Assembly (NCBI GenBank): GCA_024400955.1
Contig: JAKSLY010000002.1
Span: 54,667 to 118,666 of the forward strand
DNA length: 64,000 bases
Origin: Treponema sp.
GTDB lineage: Bacteria > Spirochaetota > Spirochaetia > Treponematales > Treponemataceae
Reading direction: 5' to 3'
Positions within the stretch are counted from its first letter, which is position 1; each line of letters opens with the position of its first letter. Below the pieces are notes generated by a model. It was not told the DNA's origin, searched no databases, and saw nothing but the letters and a program-made list of their open reading frames with translations. Positions 7,622 to 16,027 of the stretch are shown here, one piece after another. Both the position numbers and the translations under genes were made by a program.

Positions 7622-8800
7622 ATGTTCAACCGTCAAGACTATGTGTCAGAAAAAGACTGGCATAAATTCCTTTCATTTTCAAAAGACCTGGAAACTCCAA
7701 ACATTGTAATCAACCTTAACACCATAAGGGAAAATTTCATTCGCCTCAGGGACTCCTTTACCTTTGCAAAGATTTATTATGCCATCAAGGCAAATCCCGG
7801 CGAACCGGTTCTTAAAATGCTTGCTGAACTTGGAAGCTGCTTTGACATTGCAAGCCGCTATGAACTTGACAAGATCCTTTCATACAATGTTTCTCCCGAC
7901 CGCCTGTCCTATGGCAATACCATCAAGAAGGCAAGGGATGTGGAATATTTCTACCAGAAGGGTGTGCGCATGTTTGCCACTGACAGCAAGGAAGACCTTA
8001 AGAACATTGCAAAGTATGCCCCGGGAAGCCGCGTTTATGTACGCATTCTTATTGATACTTCCGCAACTGCAGACTGGCCATTGAGCCGCAAATTCGGATG
8101 TCACCCGGACATGGCCTATGACCTTATCGTCATGGCAAAGGAACTTGGCCTTGAACCCTATGGAATCAGTTTCCATGTTGGAAGCCAGCAGCGAGACATC
8201 GGCGTTTGGAATGATGCCATTGCAAAGACAAAGTACCTTTTCAATTCCCTTGAAGAAGAGGAAGACATTAAGCTCAAGATGATCGACATGGGCGGTGGTT
8301 TTCCTGCAAGTTATATTGAGCCTACAAATACCCTTCGTGAATATGCGGAAGAAATCACCCGTTACCTTGAGGAAGACTTTGGCGATGACATGCCGGAAAT
8401 CATTCTTGAACCGGGACGCTCCCTCGTTGGTGACAGCGGAATCCTTACTTCCGAAGTAGTTCTTGTAAGCCGCAAGAACAATACGGCCTTGTGCCGATGG
8501 GTCTATCAGGATGCCGGAAAATTCAACGGACTTATAGAGACCCTTGACGAAGCAATAAAGTACCCTATTGTTACAAACAAGGATGGCGGAAAGGAAACGG
8601 AAGTGATCATTGCCGGCCCTACATGTGACAGCATGGACATAATGTATGAGGACGTAAAGTACAAGCTTCCAGTTGACCTTAAGATCGGCGACAGGCTCTA
8701 CTGGCTTTCCACCGGCGCCTACACCTCAACTTATGCATCGGTTGAATTCAATGGATTTCCACCGATAAAGACATATTACATGGATGGCACCAATTCGTAA
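7622..8800 (+). CDS. Ornithine/lysine decarboxylase (fold-type III PLP enzyme)
   Basis: Decarboxylates a basic amino acid, most likely ornithine or lysine, to putrescine or cadaverine. It is an eukaryote-type (alanine racemase fold) enzyme of 392 aa from ATG 7622. YYAIKANPGEP holds the PLP lysine (K56); HVGSQ, DMGGGFP and EPGRSLVGDSG bind the cofactor phosphate; GPTCDSMD holds the catalytic Cys (about C335) donated across the dimer. An in-frame TTG at 7607 is a weaker start. The C-terminus is odd: the last residues and the stop codon come from an inserted hairpin (8785-8824). Without it the protein would end YYME. ApbE follows closely. Confidence 0.92.
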   Translation: MFNRQDYVSEKDWHKFLSFSKDLETPNIVINLNTIRENFIRLRDSFTFAKIYYAIKANPGEPVLKMLAELGSCFDIASRYELDKILSYNVSPDRLSYGNTIKKARDVEYFYQKGVRMFATDSKEDLKNIAKYAPGSRVYVRILIDTSATADWPLSRKFGCHPDMAYDLIVMAKELGLEPYGISFHVGSQQRDIGVWNDAIAKTKYLFNSLEEEEDIKLKMIDMGGGFPASYIEPTNTLREYAEEITRYLEEDFGDDMPEIILEPGRSLVGDSGILTSEVVLVSRKNNTALCRWVYQDAGKFNGLIETLDEAIKYPIVTNKDGGKETEVIIAGPTCDSMDIMYEDVKYKLPVDLKIGDRLYWLSTGAYTSTYASVEFNGFPPIKTYYMDGTNS

Positions 8801-8824
8801 GAATTGGTGGTAGCAGTACATGGA
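8777..8824. mobile_element. 40-bp hairpin insertion with 8-bp direct repeat at the end of the decarboxylase gene
   Basis: TACATGGA occurs at 8777-8784 and 8817-8824. Between them lies a perfect hairpin, CACCAATTC-GTAA-GAATTGGTG (8788-8809), followed by GTAGCAG. The stop codon TAA of the decarboxylase lies in the loop. Deleting the insert and one repeat leaves an in-frame stop TAG at 8826-8828. No transposase is encoded, so this would be a non-autonomous, MITE-like element. It shares a CGTAAG loop and a GGTAGCA string with the element after pgk. Confidence 0.6.
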
Positions 8825-8830
8825 GTAGGA

Positions 8831-9844
8831 ATGCATTTTATTGCCGCGGTTATCATCATTGTTATTTCTCTGCTGAACTTAACAGGCTGCACCCAAAGGC
8901 CAAAGGAAAGCCTTGTGCTTGAGGCAATGGATACTGTCTGTACCGTGACTCTTTTTGATGATGCTTCCCATGCCATTTACGATGAAATAACAGAATGCAT
9001 AAGGTATAACGATGCGCTATTCAGCATTTCAAATCCCCAGTCTGACACTTGCCGTGTAAATTCCAGTGCCGGCATAAAGCCGGAAAAGGTAAGTCAGGAA
9101 TTCCTTCATGTATTAAAGGTTGGAATGACGGTTGCATCCCTTACGGACGGCGCCTTTGATCCTTGTGCCGGAGCTCTCATTGATTTATGGAACATAAACG
9201 GCGGCAGCGAAAATTTTGTAGTTCCATCGGAAGAAGAAGTCAAAAGGGCAGGCATCCAGGGCCTAAGCGACTGGACCAAAATCACCATGGAAGATGATGC
9301 TGTTTTTCTTCCATATAAAGGAATGAAAATAAACCTTGGTGCCATTGCAAAGGGCTGGGTTTGTGACTGCGTGGTTCAAGTTCTCAGGAAGAACAATGTA
9401 AGAAGGGCAGTCATTGACCTGGGTGGCAACGTGTATGTATATGGAAGAAAACCTGACGGTTCCCCTTGGGCCGTGGGAATAAAGAATCCTGAAAATCCCG
9501 ACGGTGCACCTTTCCTAAAGCTTGCCCTGAACCAGAATTCCGTGGTTACAAGCGGTGGCTACGAGCGCTATGTAATGAAGGACGGGATCAGGTACCATCA
9601 CATCCTCAACGTGTGGGAAGGTCGGCCGGCCAATTCGGACCTGGCTTCCGTAACCGTAATTGCCCAATCAAGCCTTGTGTGCGACGCCCTTTCCACCGCC
9701 GCCTTTGTCCTCGGACAGGACGAGACCCGTCGCCTTGCACCAGAATTCAGCAGGCAGTTCAACATGGACATAGGCTTTGTCTTCATCAGTAATGACATGA
9801 GCTGGACAACCCTTGGTTCTTCCTTTGTTGCAAACGAATTGTAA
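8831..9844 (+). CDS. apbE: FAD:protein FMN transferase (ApbE), lipoprotein
   Basis: ApbE family proteins attach FMN from FAD to Thr/Ser of target flavoproteins (Rnf/Nqr subunits, for example) or cleave FAD, and act in the periplasm. This one is 337 aa from ATG 8831, preceded by GGAG at 8822. The N-terminus has a signal peptide with lipobox LTGC. Family features include EAMDTVCTVTLFD, the FDPC segment and the INLGAIAKGWVCD and VIDLGGNVYVYG motifs, then VVTSGGYERYV and HHILN near the active site. The ribosome site overlaps the right direct repeat of the hairpin insertion upstream. No Rnf or Nqr gene is in the window. Confidence 0.92.
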   Translation: MHFIAAVIIIVISLLNLTGCTQRPKESLVLEAMDTVCTVTLFDDASHAIYDEITECIRYNDALFSISNPQSDTCRVNSSAGIKPEKVSQEFLHVLKVGMTVASLTDGAFDPCAGALIDLWNINGGSENFVVPSEEEVKRAGIQGLSDWTKITMEDDAVFLPYKGMKINLGAIAKGWVCDCVVQVLRKNNVRRAVIDLGGNVYVYGRKPDGSPWAVGIKNPENPDGAPFLKLALNQNSVVTSGGYERYVMKDGIRYHHILNVWEGRPANSDLASVTVIAQSSLVCDALSTAAFVLGQDETRRLAPEFSRQFNMDIGFVFISNDMSWTTLGSSFVANEL

Positions 9845-9980
9845 ACATGGTATCATTTAGATAGAGTTACTTGCAGTGTCTTTTTTGGGCAGATCTCGGG
9901 TGGGACTGAAGGTTTGTTTTTCAGCAGGGGACTCATTATTCACCGTGCAATAACTCCTGAAAATTTTTCGGGGGAATCCT

Positions 9981-12791
9981 GTGCTAAAGCTTATCAAGAC
10001 CTTATCTATATTTGCCGTTTTCTTCGTGTTCGTGGCGTGCCAAACCTCGGCTCCGGTTTCGGTTTCCGTTCACCAGCTCATTCGCGAGGGACGCATCGAG
10101 GAAGCAAAATCCTGCTTTGACCTTAAGACAAACATCAACAAGCTGGATGAATTTGGAAACACTCCCATTCACGTGGCGGCGCAGATAAATGATGCACAGC
10201 TTTGTGAATTCCTGGTAAAGAAGGGGGCGGACACCTCCATAAGGAATTTCGAAGGCGATACTCCATTGCACAGCGCCATAAAATTCCGTGCCATGGAAAG
10301 CACCCGCTATCTTGCAACCGTCGGCAATGACATATATGCAGGGAATGAACTTGAAGAACCGGCTCTTCTTGCCGCCATCATGGTTGGCCCTGAATGGTAT
10401 CCTGTCGTCATAAATGAAGGAACCATGGACAAGATGGACGCTGAGGGGGATACCCTGCTTCATTTCCTTGTAAAGAACAGGTTCCTTCCGTGCATCGATT
10501 ATGTGATCCATGCATCGCTTCCACTTTCCCTAAGGAATTCCCAGGGCAAGACATCCCTCCAGATGGCCTTTGACACTGCGGAAGATGTTGCATCCGTAAC
10601 CATTGCTGTAAAACTCATTGAGGGCGGTTCCCAGCTTGCAGGCGGAAAATACGCATTCTTTGAAAAGTCGGTAAAGCTCAGGAACCTCATGTTCCGTTCC
10701 CCGGAGGGAAAGACTCCACTGCATTTTGCAGCCCTTTACAATCAGATTGGAATTGCCATGTATATCGTTGGTGAAAGTTCTGTTTATGGAAAGAAGAATG
10801 TGGTTCAGTCCCAGGATTACGATGGAAGAACTCCCCTCCATGATGCATGCACCGGCGGAAGCCAGCAGGTTGCATCCTTTCTTCTTGCAAGCGGAGCCCA
10901 GGTGGATGCCGTTGACAAGGAAGGAAAGACGCCTCTGCTCATGACCATACCTTCCGCCTCCCAGCGCAGGATGTATCAGCTTCTTGTTGCAAACAGGGCT
11001 TCCATAAACCACAAGGACCTTAAGGGTGACACGGTTCTTCATGCCGTAACAAGGCAGAATTCTTCCGTAGACATTCTTTCCTATCTTGTGGAACAGGGTG
11101 CCTTTGTAAATGAGCGCAATAAGGACGGAGACATTCCACTTTCCATTGCAGTGGCAAACAGGAACAGGCGCCACATAGAATTCTATGCCGGAGCCGGAGC
11201 CCAGCTTCATGCCCAGAACCAGAACGGCCGCACTCCATTTACCCTTGTCCTCGACCAGGAAAAAACTCCTGCTGACACCAAGGCCGTGGTTGACCTTCTT
11301 TCAGTTCTCATCACTTCAAGAAATGTCCTTTCAACAGATTCCCAGGGAAACAATGTACTTCATGTGGCCGTAAAGCGTAATGCATCCATTCCGGTCCTTG
11401 AATTCATCATAAAGGCCGCCCCGGATATAAATGCCAGAAACAAGGATGGGGATACTGCACTTCTAATAGCCGCCAGGAAAAACTATAAGGATGCAGGCAT
11501 TCTTCTCTTGAAATCAGGGGCAGATATTTTTACCGTAAATACAAAGGACGAATCTCCCCTGCGCTATGCATTCATGGATGTCCAGACTGAATCATGGATA
11601 CTTTCCAAGGAACGTCTCGAAAGCCAGGACGGAATGGGCAACAGGCCGATACACTATGCGTCACTCTGGAAGATGGATGAAGCCCTGCAGCGCCTGATCA
11701 AGCGTGGGGTTTCAATGAACGCAAGGAACCTTAACGGTGAGACTGCACTTTTTTCTGCCGTAAGGGCTGATTCTCCAAAGACCATAGAAATCCTCGTAAG
11801 GGGCGGTACTACCATCGATGCCAACAATCCTGCATCCAGGGACTCCTTTGGTAATACGCCACTTCACTGCAGCGTCCAGAACAGGTCCCTGTCATCCATC
11901 GACAAGCTTTGCAGCCTTGGAATTTCCATCGATGCAAGGAACATGATCGGCAAGTCGGCCTTGAGTTCTGCATGCCAGAGCCAGGATTACGAGTCCTGCG
12001 AAATGCTTTTGCGCCATCATGCTGACGTTAATTCCACCGATCCTACGGGAAGGTCAGTCCTTACGGAAAGCGTCATCATCGGAAACAGGAAGATCATCGA
12101 GCTTCTTCTTAAGAATGGTGCAGATCCTTCCATAAGGGAAGAGGACGGAAAGAACTCATATCATGTGGCCGCAAGAACCGGTAACAGAAGAAATATAGCA
12201 CTCATCAGGGATTACGGGGCTGATCCCCTGTCCCGCGACAATGGCGGGGAATCTCCATTCAGCTCGGTGATTCACGAAGACAAGGAACTTGCCCTTGAGG
12301 TCCTGGGTTCAAGGACTGATGCGGCAGATACGGATGGAAACACGCCGCTTCACATTGCCGTTGAAAAGGGTGCTTCCATGGACCTTGTTGCAGAACTCAT
12401 CAAGATGGGCTTCCCCATTAACACATTGAATTCTTCAGGAAAGACTCCTTTGTCCATGGCTGTTGAAAAGGGCGACGAAAAGCTTGAGCTTCTCCTGATT
12501 TTTGCCGGTGCCGACTTCTTTAAGACAACTCCTGACGGGGAATGTGCCCTGTCCTATGCCCTGAGGAATTCCAGGGAAGGCCTCATTGAGGCAATCCTCA
12601 CTTCCGGAAAGGAAAGAATCGACTTGCGCGGAGACAGCGTCCTTCACTATGCCGCAAGGTTTGGCGATGTGGCTGCAGTCAAGAGGATCCTCAACTCTGG
12701 AGTTGACAGGAATTTAAAGAATGTGTCTGGCGAGACTGCAAGGGATGTGGCCTTGCGTTGGCACAGGTCTGACATTGCAACGATGCTGTAA
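9981..12791 (+). CDS. Large ankyrin-repeat lipoprotein
   Basis: 936 aa from GTG 9981, with GGGGGA six bases upstream. The N-terminus is a signal peptide with lipobox VFVAC, so the protein is probably anchored in a membrane facing the periplasm or outside. Nearly all the rest is ankyrin repeats, roughly two dozen, with the typical G-T-P-LH-A-A core (for example GNTPIHVAA, GKTPLHFAALYN, GNTPLHIAVEKGA). No other domain is visible. Ankyrin arrays bind proteins; a partner cannot be named. The 136 bp before it hold no gene. The tpiA promoter lies in its last codons. Confidence 0.88.
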   Translation: MLKLIKTLSIFAVFFVFVACQTSAPVSVSVHQLIREGRIEEAKSCFDLKTNINKLDEFGNTPIHVAAQINDAQLCEFLVKKGADTSIRNFEGDTPLHSAIKFRAMESTRYLATVGNDIYAGNELEEPALLAAIMVGPEWYPVVINEGTMDKMDAEGDTLLHFLVKNRFLPCIDYVIHASLPLSLRNSQGKTSLQMAFDTAEDVASVTIAVKLIEGGSQLAGGKYAFFEKSVKLRNLMFRSPEGKTPLHFAALYNQIGIAMYIVGESSVYGKKNVVQSQDYDGRTPLHDACTGGSQQVASFLLASGAQVDAVDKEGKTPLLMTIPSASQRRMYQLLVANRASINHKDLKGDTVLHAVTRQNSSVDILSYLVEQGAFVNERNKDGDIPLSIAVANRNRRHIEFYAGAGAQLHAQNQNGRTPFTLVLDQEKTPADTKAVVDLLSVLITSRNVLSTDSQGNNVLHVAVKRNASIPVLEFIIKAAPDINARNKDGDTALLIAARKNYKDAGILLLKSGADIFTVNTKDESPLRYAFMDVQTESWILSKERLESQDGMGNRPIHYASLWKMDEALQRLIKRGVSMNARNLNGETALFSAVRADSPKTIEILVRGGTTIDANNPASRDSFGNTPLHCSVQNRSLSSIDKLCSLGISIDARNMIGKSALSSACQSQDYESCEMLLRHHADVNSTDPTGRSVLTESVIIGNRKIIELLLKNGADPSIREEDGKNSYHVAARTGNRRNIALIRDYGADPLSRDNGGESPFSSVIHEDKELALEVLGSRTDAADTDGNTPLHIAVEKGASMDLVAELIKMGFPINTLNSSGKTPLSMAVEKGDEKLELLLIFAGADFFKTTPDGECALSYALRNSREGLIEAILTSGKERIDLRGDSVLHYAARFGDVAAVKRILNSGVDRNLKNVSGETARDVALRWHRSDIATML

Positions 12792-12803
12792 TAGCATTAT
12801 AAT
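12775..12803 (+). promoter_or_regulatory. Predicted promoter of tpiA inside the end of the ankyrin gene
   Basis: TTGCAA (12775-12780), 17-base spacer, TATAAT (12798-12803). The -10 lies just after the ankyrin stop codon and 30 bases before the tpiA ATG. Confidence 0.65.
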
Positions 12804-12833
12804 AATTTTACTTTTTTTCATAGGAGAATTAAT

Positions 12834-13583
12834 ATGGCACGTACACATTATATTGCCGGAAACTGGAAGATGAACACATCAAAGGCAGAAGCTGTTGCTC
12901 TTGCTACTGACCTCGTTGCAGCCCTCAAGGGTAAGACAAACAAGTTCATGATTGGTGTTCCATTTGTATATCTTGATGCAGTTGCACAGGTTGTAAAGGG
13001 TTCAAACATCATCCTCGCAGCTCAGGACTGTGCTGCTACAGACAACGGTGCACACACAGGTGAAGTTTCTTGCTCAATGCTCAAGGACATCGGATGCCAG
13101 TGCGTAATCCTCGGTCACTCGGAACGCCGCCACGAAATCGGTGAATCAGACGAACTCATCAACAAGAAGGTTCGCAAGGCTCTCGCTTCAGGACTCGAAG
13201 TAGACCTTTGTATCGGTGAACTCCTTTCAGAACGCGAAGCAGGAGAAGCAGAACAGGTTTGCGCATTCCAGCTTTCTGCAGGTCTTGCTGGTGTAACAGC
13301 AGAACAGATGAAGAACGTTACAATCGCTTATGAACCAGTATGGGCAATCGGAACTGGCAAGACAGCTACTCCAGCTGATGCACAGGCCATCCACAAGTTC
13401 ATCCGCGGATACATTGCAAAGCTCTACGACCAGAAGGTTGCTGATGAAGTAATCATCCAGTACGGCGGATCAATGAAGGCTTCTAACGCTCCAGAACTTC
13501 TTGCACAGGAAGACATCGACGGTGGTCTCATCGGTGGTGCATCCCTCAAGGCAGAAACATTCGTTCCAATCTGCGAATGCTAG
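12834..13583 (+). CDS. tpiA: Triosephosphate isomerase
   Basis: Interconverts dihydroxyacetone phosphate and glyceraldehyde 3-phosphate; cytoplasmic dimer. 249 aa, usual length. Active-site residues are visible: K12 in GNWKMN, H95 in LGHSERR, and E167 in AYEPVWAIGTG; the phosphate loop GGSMKASN and GGLIGGASL are near the C-terminus. ATG 12834 follows TAGGAG with good spacing. Codon choice has the same strong bias as pgk. A hairpin terminator follows at 13614. Confidence 0.98.
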   Translation: MARTHYIAGNWKMNTSKAEAVALATDLVAALKGKTNKFMIGVPFVYLDAVAQVVKGSNIILAAQDCAATDNGAHTGEVSCSMLKDIGCQCVILGHSERRHEIGESDELINKKVRKALASGLEVDLCIGELLSEREAGEAEQVCAFQLSAGLAGVTAEQMKNVTIAYEPVWAIGTGKTATPADAQAIHKFIRGYIAKLYDQKVADEVIIQYGGSMKASNAPELLAQEDIDGGLIGGASLKAETFVPICEC

Positions 13584-13613
13584 AATACAGGTTTTTTCCC
13601 TGCTGAATTACAA

Positions 13614-13645
13614 GGGCTGTCTGCTTGCAGGCAGCTCTTTTTTTT
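13614..13645 (+). terminator. Intrinsic terminator after tpiA
   Basis: An 11-bp stem (13614-13624 with 13627-13637, including two G-U pairs) with a very short loop is followed by eight T at 13638-13645. Confidence 0.85.
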
Positions 13646-13755
13646 ATTGCTGCCAGGTGTCATTCAGAACTGGTTTCGGAATCTCTATGCTTCATTTACT
13701 TCAGCTGCCGAGGCTTATGGGAGCAGCATGACAGAAATTTTGAGGCATTTTCCCT

Positions 13756-13784
13756 TTGACTAATCTCACTTTATTCTTTATTAT
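13756..13784 (+). promoter_or_regulatory. Predicted promoter of secG and the V-ATPase genes
   Basis: TTGACT (13756-13761), 17-base spacer, TATTAT (13779-13784), about 38 bases before secG. It follows the tpiA terminator, so it is the likely start of the secG-ptsN-atp transcription unit. Confidence 0.6.
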
Positions 13785-13822
13785 AGGAAGAGTATTTTTA
13801 AATAATTAATTTGGAGAATAAA

Positions 13823-14191
13823 ATGGGTGTTGTTAAGACAATTCTTCTTGTTGCATTTGTGATCGTTTGTATCCTTGCCGTTCTTCTTGTGCTTGTTCAG
13901 AATGACGAAGGAAACGGAATGGGAAGCGCTTTTGGCGGTCAGAGTACAGCTTTTGGTGCACGTTCAGGCAGTGTTCTCAAGAAGACAACAGGTGTTCTTG
14001 TATTCCTCTTTTTTGCAATCACAATTGTAATCGGTATCCTCAACAAGGCTCCTGCAAAGGAAGACCTCACAAAGGCTGTTGAAGCAGTGCAGGGTACTGT
14101 AGTGGAAGAAAAGGCAGATTCAGGCAACTGGCTCGAAGAAGAAGTTAACGGTTCGTCAGAATCCGTTCAGGCTGAAGTTTCGGCACAGTAA
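13823..14191 (+). CDS. secG: Preprotein translocase subunit SecG
   Basis: Small SecYEG translocon subunit with two membrane helices. 122 aa from ATG 13823, with GGAG at 13813-13816. Helix 1 is at about residues 3-22; the conserved loop VLVQNDEGNGMGSAFGG and TAFGARSG follows; helix 2 is at about 57-75. The acidic C-terminal tail is longer than the minimal SecG. The next gene starts 18 bp later, so secG probably leads the operon with ptsN and the ATPase genes. Confidence 0.93.
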   Translation: MGVVKTILLVAFVIVCILAVLLVLVQNDEGNGMGSAFGGQSTAFGARSGSVLKKTTGVLVFLFFAITIVIGILNKAPAKEDLTKAVEAVQGTVVEEKADSGNWLEEEVNGSSESVQAEVSAQ

Positions 14192-14209
14192 TCCTATCCG
14201 GGGCATGCT

Positions 14210-14665
14210 ATGGTTTTTTCCAAAGTTTTTTCTCCGGAAAGTATAATTCTTGATCTTGAAAGCACGGACAAGGACCAGCTGTTTGAAGAAATGGTTGATG
14301 CCCTCCATGCTGCAAGACCAGATTTTGACCGTTCAGAAGCACTTGCTTCATTGCGTGAACGTGAGTCAATGATGTCTACGGGAATCATGCATTCAATTGC
14401 GGTTCCCCACGGAAGCATCGGGTCTCTGGAAGGAAGCATCGGTGCAGTGGGAATATGCCGCGGTGGGATGGAATATGGTTCTCTTGATGGAGCTCCTGTT
14501 CATCTGGTCTTCATGCTGTTATGCGGCAAGGGAGAGACGGAACTTCACCTTGAGGTTCTGAAAGCCCTGGCCCTGGTTCTTCAGCATAGGGACTTTGTGC
14601 AGGAATTGATGTCCAAAACCTCCCGGAAGGAAATTTTTGACCTTCTATGTGAGGCTGAATCATAA
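14210..14665 (+). CDS. ptsN: PTS IIA (PtsN-type) phosphocarrier protein
   Basis: EIIA domain of the fructose/mannitol/nitrogen type, 151 aa, single domain. The phosphorylatable His is H67 in SIAVPHGSI; the EExxE-type helix and the LLCGKGETELHLEVLKALA segment are typical. Treponemes often keep EI, HPr, HPr kinase and PtsN-like proteins without sugar permeases, so a regulatory role by protein contact is more likely than transport; that is inference. The gene sits 18 bp after secG and 9 bp before the first ATPase gene. Confidence 0.88.
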   Translation: MVFSKVFSPESIILDLESTDKDQLFEEMVDALHAARPDFDRSEALASLRERESMMSTGIMHSIAVPHGSIGSLEGSIGAVGICRGGMEYGSLDGAPVHLVFMLLCGKGETELHLEVLKALALVLQHRDFVQELMSKTSRKEIFDLLCEAES

Positions 14666-14674
14666 GGAAACTTT

Positions 14675-14983
14675 ATGGCAAGCGAAGAATTTGATATCAT
14701 CAGGCATCTTTTAGACGTTGAGAGGGAAGCATCCGAAACCCTTCTTGATGCACAGAAAAAGGCAGACGGAATCGTATCCGATGCCAGAACTGAGGCTGAT
14801 CTCAGGTTCCGCAATGCGTACTCACAGAAAGTTTCACAGATTGATGAAAAGGAAAAATCCCTTAAGGAAGAAATCCTTTCATCCAGCGTACGGGACATGG
14901 AGAATTTCAAGAGCAATCTTTCTTCTGCCCAGAAAAATCCGGATGAATTCAATTCTCTTGTAGAAAAATTGATATTTGCATAG
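14675..14983 (+). CDS. V-type ATPase small coiled-coil subunit (G/H-like)
   Basis: 102 aa and almost entirely charged helix, beginning with REASETLLDAQKKADGIV, which resembles the stalk subunit called G, H or NtpF in V/A-type ATPases. Such subunits pair with subunit E to form the outer stalk. It is the first gene of the ATPase set, 9 bp after ptsN and 9 bp before subunit C. Sequence conservation in this family is low, so the name rests largely on position and composition. Confidence 0.7.
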   Translation: MASEEFDIIRHLLDVEREASETLLDAQKKADGIVSDARTEADLRFRNAYSQKVSQIDEKEKSLKEEILSSSVRDMENFKSNLSSAQKNPDEFNSLVEKLIFA

Positions 14984-14992
14984 GAGTCTGCC

Positions 14993-16027
14993 ATGGCAAT
15001 GGATAAATCTGCTGCAGATTCTTATGTTTATGCCAGAGCAAGCGGCATCCTGGCTTCCTCTTATGTAGGCCAGCGTGCACGGCAGCTCTTTTCATTTAAT
15101 TCCCTTCAGGAACTGTGGTCCTTTGTCTTCAAGAAGGAACTGCCCGTTGTTCCAGAAGCCCTCTTTGCAAAAAAACTCGAGGAAGAGGCTTTTGATGCCT
15201 TTATCAGCCAGTTTAGGGAACTTTGTGCAAACTATGCAAAGCCGGATCCCCTGGTAAATGCCCTCCTTCACAAGTATGACTACGAAAATCTCAAGGCTTT
15301 TGGGGCTGCAGCCGTCATGGGAGAGAAAAATCCTCCTTCCATAAAGAAAATCACCCCATTCAATCTTCTTGACTATTCAAAATGGCCAAATATTAAACAA
15401 ATAACTGAAAATTCTCCATTATCGTGGTATAATGGTATGGACAGCCTTGCCGAGCAGTTTGACAAGAACTACAGGCTGGACTGTCAGTATACTCAGGAAC
15501 TGTGGGAAGCTGTGATGGCATCTCCCGCAGTGTGCAGGGCTTCCATCCGACGCCTGGTTGGCCAGAAGCTTTCACTGGACAACGTGGTTTGGGCCTTAAG
15601 GCTCCGTGTCTATTACAACATGACAAGGGAGCAGATTCTGGGCCTTCTTGCCTACAGTGACAGCGATGCCAGGTCTGTAAACGATGTTCTTGTTTCAGAA
15701 GCCGTCAAGACCCTTGACTGGGATGTCAACGACTACGGCAAGTGGAAGAACTGGAAGCACAGGGATTTGCTTAACCCCTATGAAGAGGGTGTGGCATGGA
15801 CTGCCGATCCGGGGTGGATTGCCAATGCTTACAAGCCGGTTTACGTGCGTAATGCATTCAGGCTTTTCCACATGTACCCGGGAAGCGTCTGCAGCCTGCT
15901 GTGCTGGTTCATAATCAAGCGCAACGAGTATGAAAATATCATTACTGCAGCAGAAAGCTTAAGGCTTGGAGCCGACAGTGCTGCGGTTGAAAGGATATCC
16001 GGAATTTCGGAGGTAAAGAATGGCTAG
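14993..16027 (+). CDS. atpC: V-type ATPase subunit C (AC39/V0D family)
   Basis: 344 aa. The start MAMDKSAADSYVYARASGIL and the repeated helical layout (SLDNVVWALRLRVYYNMT) are typical of the V0D/AC39 family, which joins the central stalk to the membrane ring. ATG 14993 has GGAG upstream; ATG 14999 is possible. It overlaps the start of subunit I by 8 bp. Confidence 0.9.
   Translation: MAMDKSAADSYVYARASGILASSYVGQRARQLFSFNSLQELWSFVFKKELPVVPEALFAKKLEEEAFDAFISQFRELCANYAKPDPLVNALLHKYDYENLKAFGAAAVMGEKNPPSIKKITPFNLLDYSKWPNIKQITENSPLSWYNGMDSLAEQFDKNYRLDCQYTQELWEAVMASPAVCRASIRRLVGQKLSLDNVVWALRLRVYYNMTREQILGLLAYSDSDARSVNDVLVSEAVKTLDWDVNDYGKWKNWKHRDLLNPYEEGVAWTADPGWIANAYKPVYVRNAFRLFHMYPGSVCSLLCWFIIKRNEYENIITAAESLRLGADSAAVERISGISEVKNG

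Noticed and set aside
7375..7665. 96-codon plus-strand frame before the decarboxylase
   Set aside because: It runs through the end of the TPR gene, the promoter and the decarboxylase start in another frame, and has no ribosome site.
10530..11210. 226-codon minus-strand frame inside the ankyrin gene
   Set aside because: Overlaps a clear coding gene throughout and has no family motif or ribosome site.
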